Both the position numbers and the translations under genes were made by a program. A stretch of 7,967 nucleotides of DNA from Dehalococcoidia bacterium (lineage in GTDB: Bacteria > Chloroflexota > Dehalococcoidia > E44-bin15), in assembly GCA_030667555.1 (NCBI GenBank), contig DAOUVR010000047.1, forward strand, positions 1 through 7,967. Direction: 5' to 3'. This document shows, one piece after another, positions 5,712-7,967 of this stretch. Numbering within the stretch: position 1 is the first letter of the stretch; the number at the start of each line of letters is the position of its first letter. The notes under the pieces are model-generated. The model was not told where the DNA came from and did not search any database. It worked only from the letters and a program-made list of their open reading frames with translations.

Positions 5712-6535
5712 GCGCCCTTATTTCTGAGGGGCCTTTCATTCTTGATGCTTACCTGCTCAACTGGCAATTCCACTGTGGCTTGGCTCTCTAGCTGCACTAT
5801 GACCGTCTCTCTCAGCGGGTTGCCTCCCACTACTGTAGCTAACCCCATAGGGGTGCTCACTCGCTGACCAGACGCAGGGAGCTTTTCTTTCATAATGCGG
5901 TATTGCTCATACTCATAGCTCAAGCAGCACAGTAGCTTTCCACAAACCCCGGAGATCTTCATCGGGTTAAGCGGTAGAGCCTGCTCCTTGGCCATTTTAA
6001 TGGTGACTGGATTGAACTCGGAGAGATAGGTGGCACAGCATAGAGGGCGACCGCACCTGCCAACCCCACCCAAAAGCTTTGCCTTATCGCGGGAGCCTAC
6101 CTGTCGAAGTTCGATGCGTGTTTTAAAGGTGTTGGTGAGTTCCTTCAACAGGTCTCGGAAGTCCACTCTGCCTTCAGCACTGAAGTATACGGTAAGGCGA
6201 GTGCCATCAGGGTTGTACTCTGCGGCCAACAGTTTCATAGGCAGGTTAAACTGGTTGGCCATTTCTTTGCATCCGTCCAGCGCCTCTGTTTCCTTGCCTT
6301 CGGATTCCTCCCGTTGCCTTATATCCTCTTCCTCTGCCTTGCGTAACACAGGCTTTAGAGGCTCAGTTATCTCGCTGGAGAGGACCTGTTTTTGGGAGAT
6401 GACTACCCTACCTACCTCAACGCCATGTTCAGTCTCCACCACCACCCAATCATTCAAGTCTAGCTCGATGCCCGCTGGGTCGAAGTAGTACACTCGCCCT
6501 GTCCGTTTGAAACGAACGCCAACTATTTCGGTCAT
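5708..6535 (-). CDS. ricT: RicT/YaaT-family PSP1-domain protein
   Basis: This 275-residue protein belongs to the PSP1/YaaT family. In Bacillus subtilis RicT joins RicA and RicF in a complex carrying iron-sulfur clusters that acts with RNase Y in mRNA maturation and affects sporulation and competence. The N-terminal strand region begins EIVGVRFKRTGRVYYFDP, and a charged coiled stretch lies at about 62-90. The diagnostic core is GRCGRPLCCATYL (159-171) and GVCGKLLCCLSYE (196-208), giving six clustered cysteines (161, 166, 167, 198, 203, 204) able to hold iron-sulfur clusters. The start lies 2 nt after the holB stop, so translation is probably coupled; a GGGGGAG stretch lies further upstream than ideal. 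The holB-ricT pairing is also seen in Firmicutes. No ricA or ricF is in this window, so a full Ric complex cannot be claimed. Confidence 0.9.
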   Translation of the reverse strand: MTEIVGVRFKRTGRVYYFDPAGIELDLNDWVVVETEHGVEVGRVVISQKQVLSSEITEPLKPVLRKAEEEDIRQREESEGKETEALDGCKEMANQFNLPMKLLAAEYNPDGTRLTVYFSAEGRVDFRDLLKELTNTFKTRIELRQVGSRDKAKLLGGVGRCGRPLCCATYLSEFNPVTIKMAKEQALPLNPMKISGVCGKLLCCLSYEYEQYRIMKEKLPASGQRVSTPMGLATVVGGNPLRETVIVQLESQATVELPVEQVSIKNERPLRNKGA

Positions 6536-6537
6536 AT

Positions 6538-7539
6538 TTAAAGGATTCGCTCCCCCTTTCTTCTCGGCATGCTGAGCATGAGTACCTCCAACACTAGACG
6601 GGGATTAGCGTTTTGCTCCAGTTGCGCCATGGACTGCTGTAGGCTCTCTACAAATACCTTAATTTCCTTCAGGCTATATCTCTGCGACTCTTCGTGAAGC
6701 TTTGCCTCTTGATCCACATTGCTAATGAAATTGGCACACCCCCCTTTGGTTAACAACAGGTCGTGCCACCACTCAATCCATAGAGAGAGAACCTCGTAGA
6801 CGGATTGTCGATCTCGGCTGAATTGGCTTGCTAGCTGAGCGGCATGAGAGAAGCGTTCGGCCAGCTCTTCTTCAGTGAGACGTAGCAATGAAGCCAGCCT
6901 CTCCGATCGCTCTTGCAGAAGCTTGTCGTCGGTCAAAGCGCTGACTGCCCAGCCAACGCAACCGCGTGAGAGATTTGCCAGCGCCCTCGCCTTTTCCTCG
7001 GGGATTCCCCAGCGTTCAGTCAGTATCTTTGGGAAGGTAGCAATGGGCAAGGGCCTCAGCTCTAACTTCTGACAACGAGAGAGCAATGTGGGCAGAAGCC
7101 CCCTCTCATTTAGGGCAAGCAAGATTAGCTGAACATTGGACGGAGGTTCCTCTAAGGTCTTAAGTAGGCAGTTGGTGGCCTCATGGGAGAGGTGTTCCGC
7201 CCCATCGACGATAAAAACTCGATACTTTCCCTCAAATGGTTTGAGGCTAGCGGAGTGCTGCATCTCCCTCATCTGATCGATGCCTATCTCCGCCCTACCG
7301 TCGAGGCCAATCACCTGAACATCGGCATGCTTTAGCTCTTCAATTCTTACGCATTGGACGCAATGGCCACAGGGCCTATCCTCACCCTGGCAGTTTAGCG
7401 CCTTGGCCAGGTCTATCGCCAGTCTCATCTTGCCAACATGCGGTGGACCGATGAAGAGATAGGCATGGGCCAGTTTCTCATTCTTCAGGCACCGATCCAA
7501 AAGCCCGACCGCTTTTTCATGTCCCACTACCTGCCACAT
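6538..7539 (-). CDS. holB: DNA polymerase III delta-prime subunit (clamp loader)
   Basis: This 333-residue protein is the delta-prime subunit of the clamp loader that opens the sliding clamp and places it on primed DNA. The AAA+ domain starts WQVVGHEKAVGLL. The P-loop position reads GPPHVGKM (31-38), where Thr/Ser is replaced by Met. A four-cysteine zinc module follows (Cys50, 57, 60, 63). The Walker B region is VFIVDGAEHLS (108-118) rather than the usual DEA. LLKTLEEPP (125-133) and the SRC arginine-finger motif (154-156) are conserved. The C-terminal helical domain runs to the end and is of normal length. The substitutions suggest a subunit that does not hydrolyse ATP itself but supplies the SRC finger to a neighbour, as in E. 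coli delta-prime. It starts 14 nt after lysA with a good AGAGGAGA ribosome-binding site. Confidence 0.92.
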   Translation of the reverse strand: MWQVVGHEKAVGLLDRCLKNEKLAHAYLFIGPPHVGKMRLAIDLAKALNCQGEDRPCGHCVQCVRIEELKHADVQVIGLDGRAEIGIDQMREMQHSASLKPFEGKYRVFIVDGAEHLSHEATNCLLKTLEEPPSNVQLILLALNERGLLPTLLSRCQKLELRPLPIATFPKILTERWGIPEEKARALANLSRGCVGWAVSALTDDKLLQERSERLASLLRLTEEELAERFSHAAQLASQFSRDRQSVYEVLSLWIEWWHDLLLTKGGCANFISNVDQEAKLHEESQRYSLKEIKVFVESLQQSMAQLEQNANPRLVLEVLMLSMPRRKGERIL

Positions 7540-7553
7540 AGGGTCTCCTCTAA

Positions 7554-7967
7554 CTAGACAATGTCGTGGCTCATCAAATCCTCATAGCTTTGACGTCGCC
7601 GAATTAGGCGCGCCTTTCCATCTTTGACTAGGACGATGGCCGGCATCAGCGAAGCATTGTAGTTTGACGCCATAGAGAGGCAGTAGGCGCCGCAACACGG
7701 GACGGCGATGATGTCGCCGGGTTCGAGCTTGGGAAGGTCGATGTCAGTAATCAGAATGTCTGCTGATTCGCAGAATTTTCCGGCGATGGTGACCCGCTCT
7801 GAGTCGCCGTCCATCTTGTCTGCCACCACGGCCTCATACTTAGCTTGGTAAAGGGCGGGGCGGATGTTGTCCGCCATGCCGCCATCAACAGAAACATAAC
7901 ACCGGACACCGGGTATGTCCTTGACTGCCCCGACTTTGTAGAGCGCCACGCCAGCCTGCCCCACGAT
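7554..7967 (-). CDS. lysA: Diaminopimelate decarboxylase, C-terminal part (cut by window end)
   Basis: The 137 visible residues are the C-terminal part of LysA, the PLP enzyme that decarboxylates meso-diaminopimelate to lysine, the last step of lysine biosynthesis. The frame stays open to the window end, so the N-terminal barrel with the PLP lysine is missing. The visible N-terminus IVGQAG is the usual internal motif; its GTG is a valine codon, not a start. Visible motifs are DGGMADNIRPALY (28-40, substrate-binding Arg and Tyr), GKFCESADIL (63-72, with the active-site Cys-Glu), LEPGDIIAV, and GAYCLSMASNYN (93-104, with the conserved Tyr). Most family members have a GAYGYSM-type motif here, so the Cys-Leu is a small variation. 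It ends with the usual RRRQSYEDL. It is first of the visible lysA-holB-ricT run. Confidence 0.92.
   Translation of the reverse strand: MVGQAGVALYKVGAVKDIPGVRCYVSVDGGMADNIRPALYQAKYEAVVADKMDGDSERVTIAGKFCESADILITDIDLPKLEPGDIIAVPCCGAYCLSMASNYNASLMPAIVLVKDGKARLIRRRQSYEDLMSHDIV

Noticed and set aside
5713..5734. Weak hairpin CCCT / AGGG just past the HNH stop, as a possible bidirectional terminator
   Set aside because: Only four continuous pairs without a bulge and only a short T-run follow, so it is not convincing.
1..7967. tRNA, rRNA, CRISPR arrays, phage genes or insertion sequences
   Set aside because: Reading both strands showed no cloverleaf-like segment, regularly spaced repeats, transposase or integrase. 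Almost all of the window is accounted for by genes, with only two intergenic gaps of about 185 nt.

Overview
The window reads as ordinary chromosomal DNA from a bacterium. Taken together, the gene set fits the Chloroflexota class Dehalococcoidia best: an archaeal-like STT3/AglB oligosaccharyltransferase, and rplI-dnaB followed by a DnaD-like protein, a DnaC/DnaI-like loader and an HNH protein. This placement is an inference from gene content and protein style, not from a database search. No plasmid, phage, CRISPR or insertion-sequence signature was seen, and no rRNA or tRNA.

Layout: (1) 1-881, minus strand: the N-terminal part of a multi-membrane-spanning STT3-family oligosaccharyltransferase, cut by the window start. 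(2) 882-1066: a divergent intergenic region with a strong sigma-70-like promoter for the plus-strand genes and a weaker candidate for the STT3 gene. (3) 1067-1726, plus: rpsU (ribosomal protein S21) and a YqeY/GatB-domain protein. (4) 1727-1911: two terminator-like hairpins, then a consensus -10 box directly in front of rplI. (5) 1912-5711, plus: a tight five-gene run of rplI (L9), dnaB (replicative helicase), a DnaD-domain protein, a DnaC/DnaI-like AAA+ loader with an N-terminal zinc-finger-like motif, and an HNH nuclease-fold protein. Gaps are 2-3 nt or the genes overlap. (6) 5708-7967, minus: a convergent run transcribed lysA (C-terminal part only), holB (DNA polymerase III delta-prime), ricT (PSP1-domain, cysteine-rich YaaT family).

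How they fit together: the plus-strand operon joins a ribosomal protein to what looks like a complete helicase-loading set. DnaB is the ring helicase, the AAA+ protein is the likely loader, and the DnaD-like protein is a likely primosome or DNA-remodelling partner. The minus-strand operon contributes a clamp-loader subunit and RicT, a pairing also known from Firmicutes. S21 and YqeY are a commonly co-located translation-related pair. The STT3 gene points to N-glycosylation of surface proteins, which would suit a bacterium with an archaeal-like glycoprotein surface layer.

Most of this is core housekeeping. The points most worth a second look are the archaeal-type STT3 in a bacterial context, the two-protein loader module with its HNH partner, the degenerate ATP site of HolB, and the apparently near-leaderless start of rplI.
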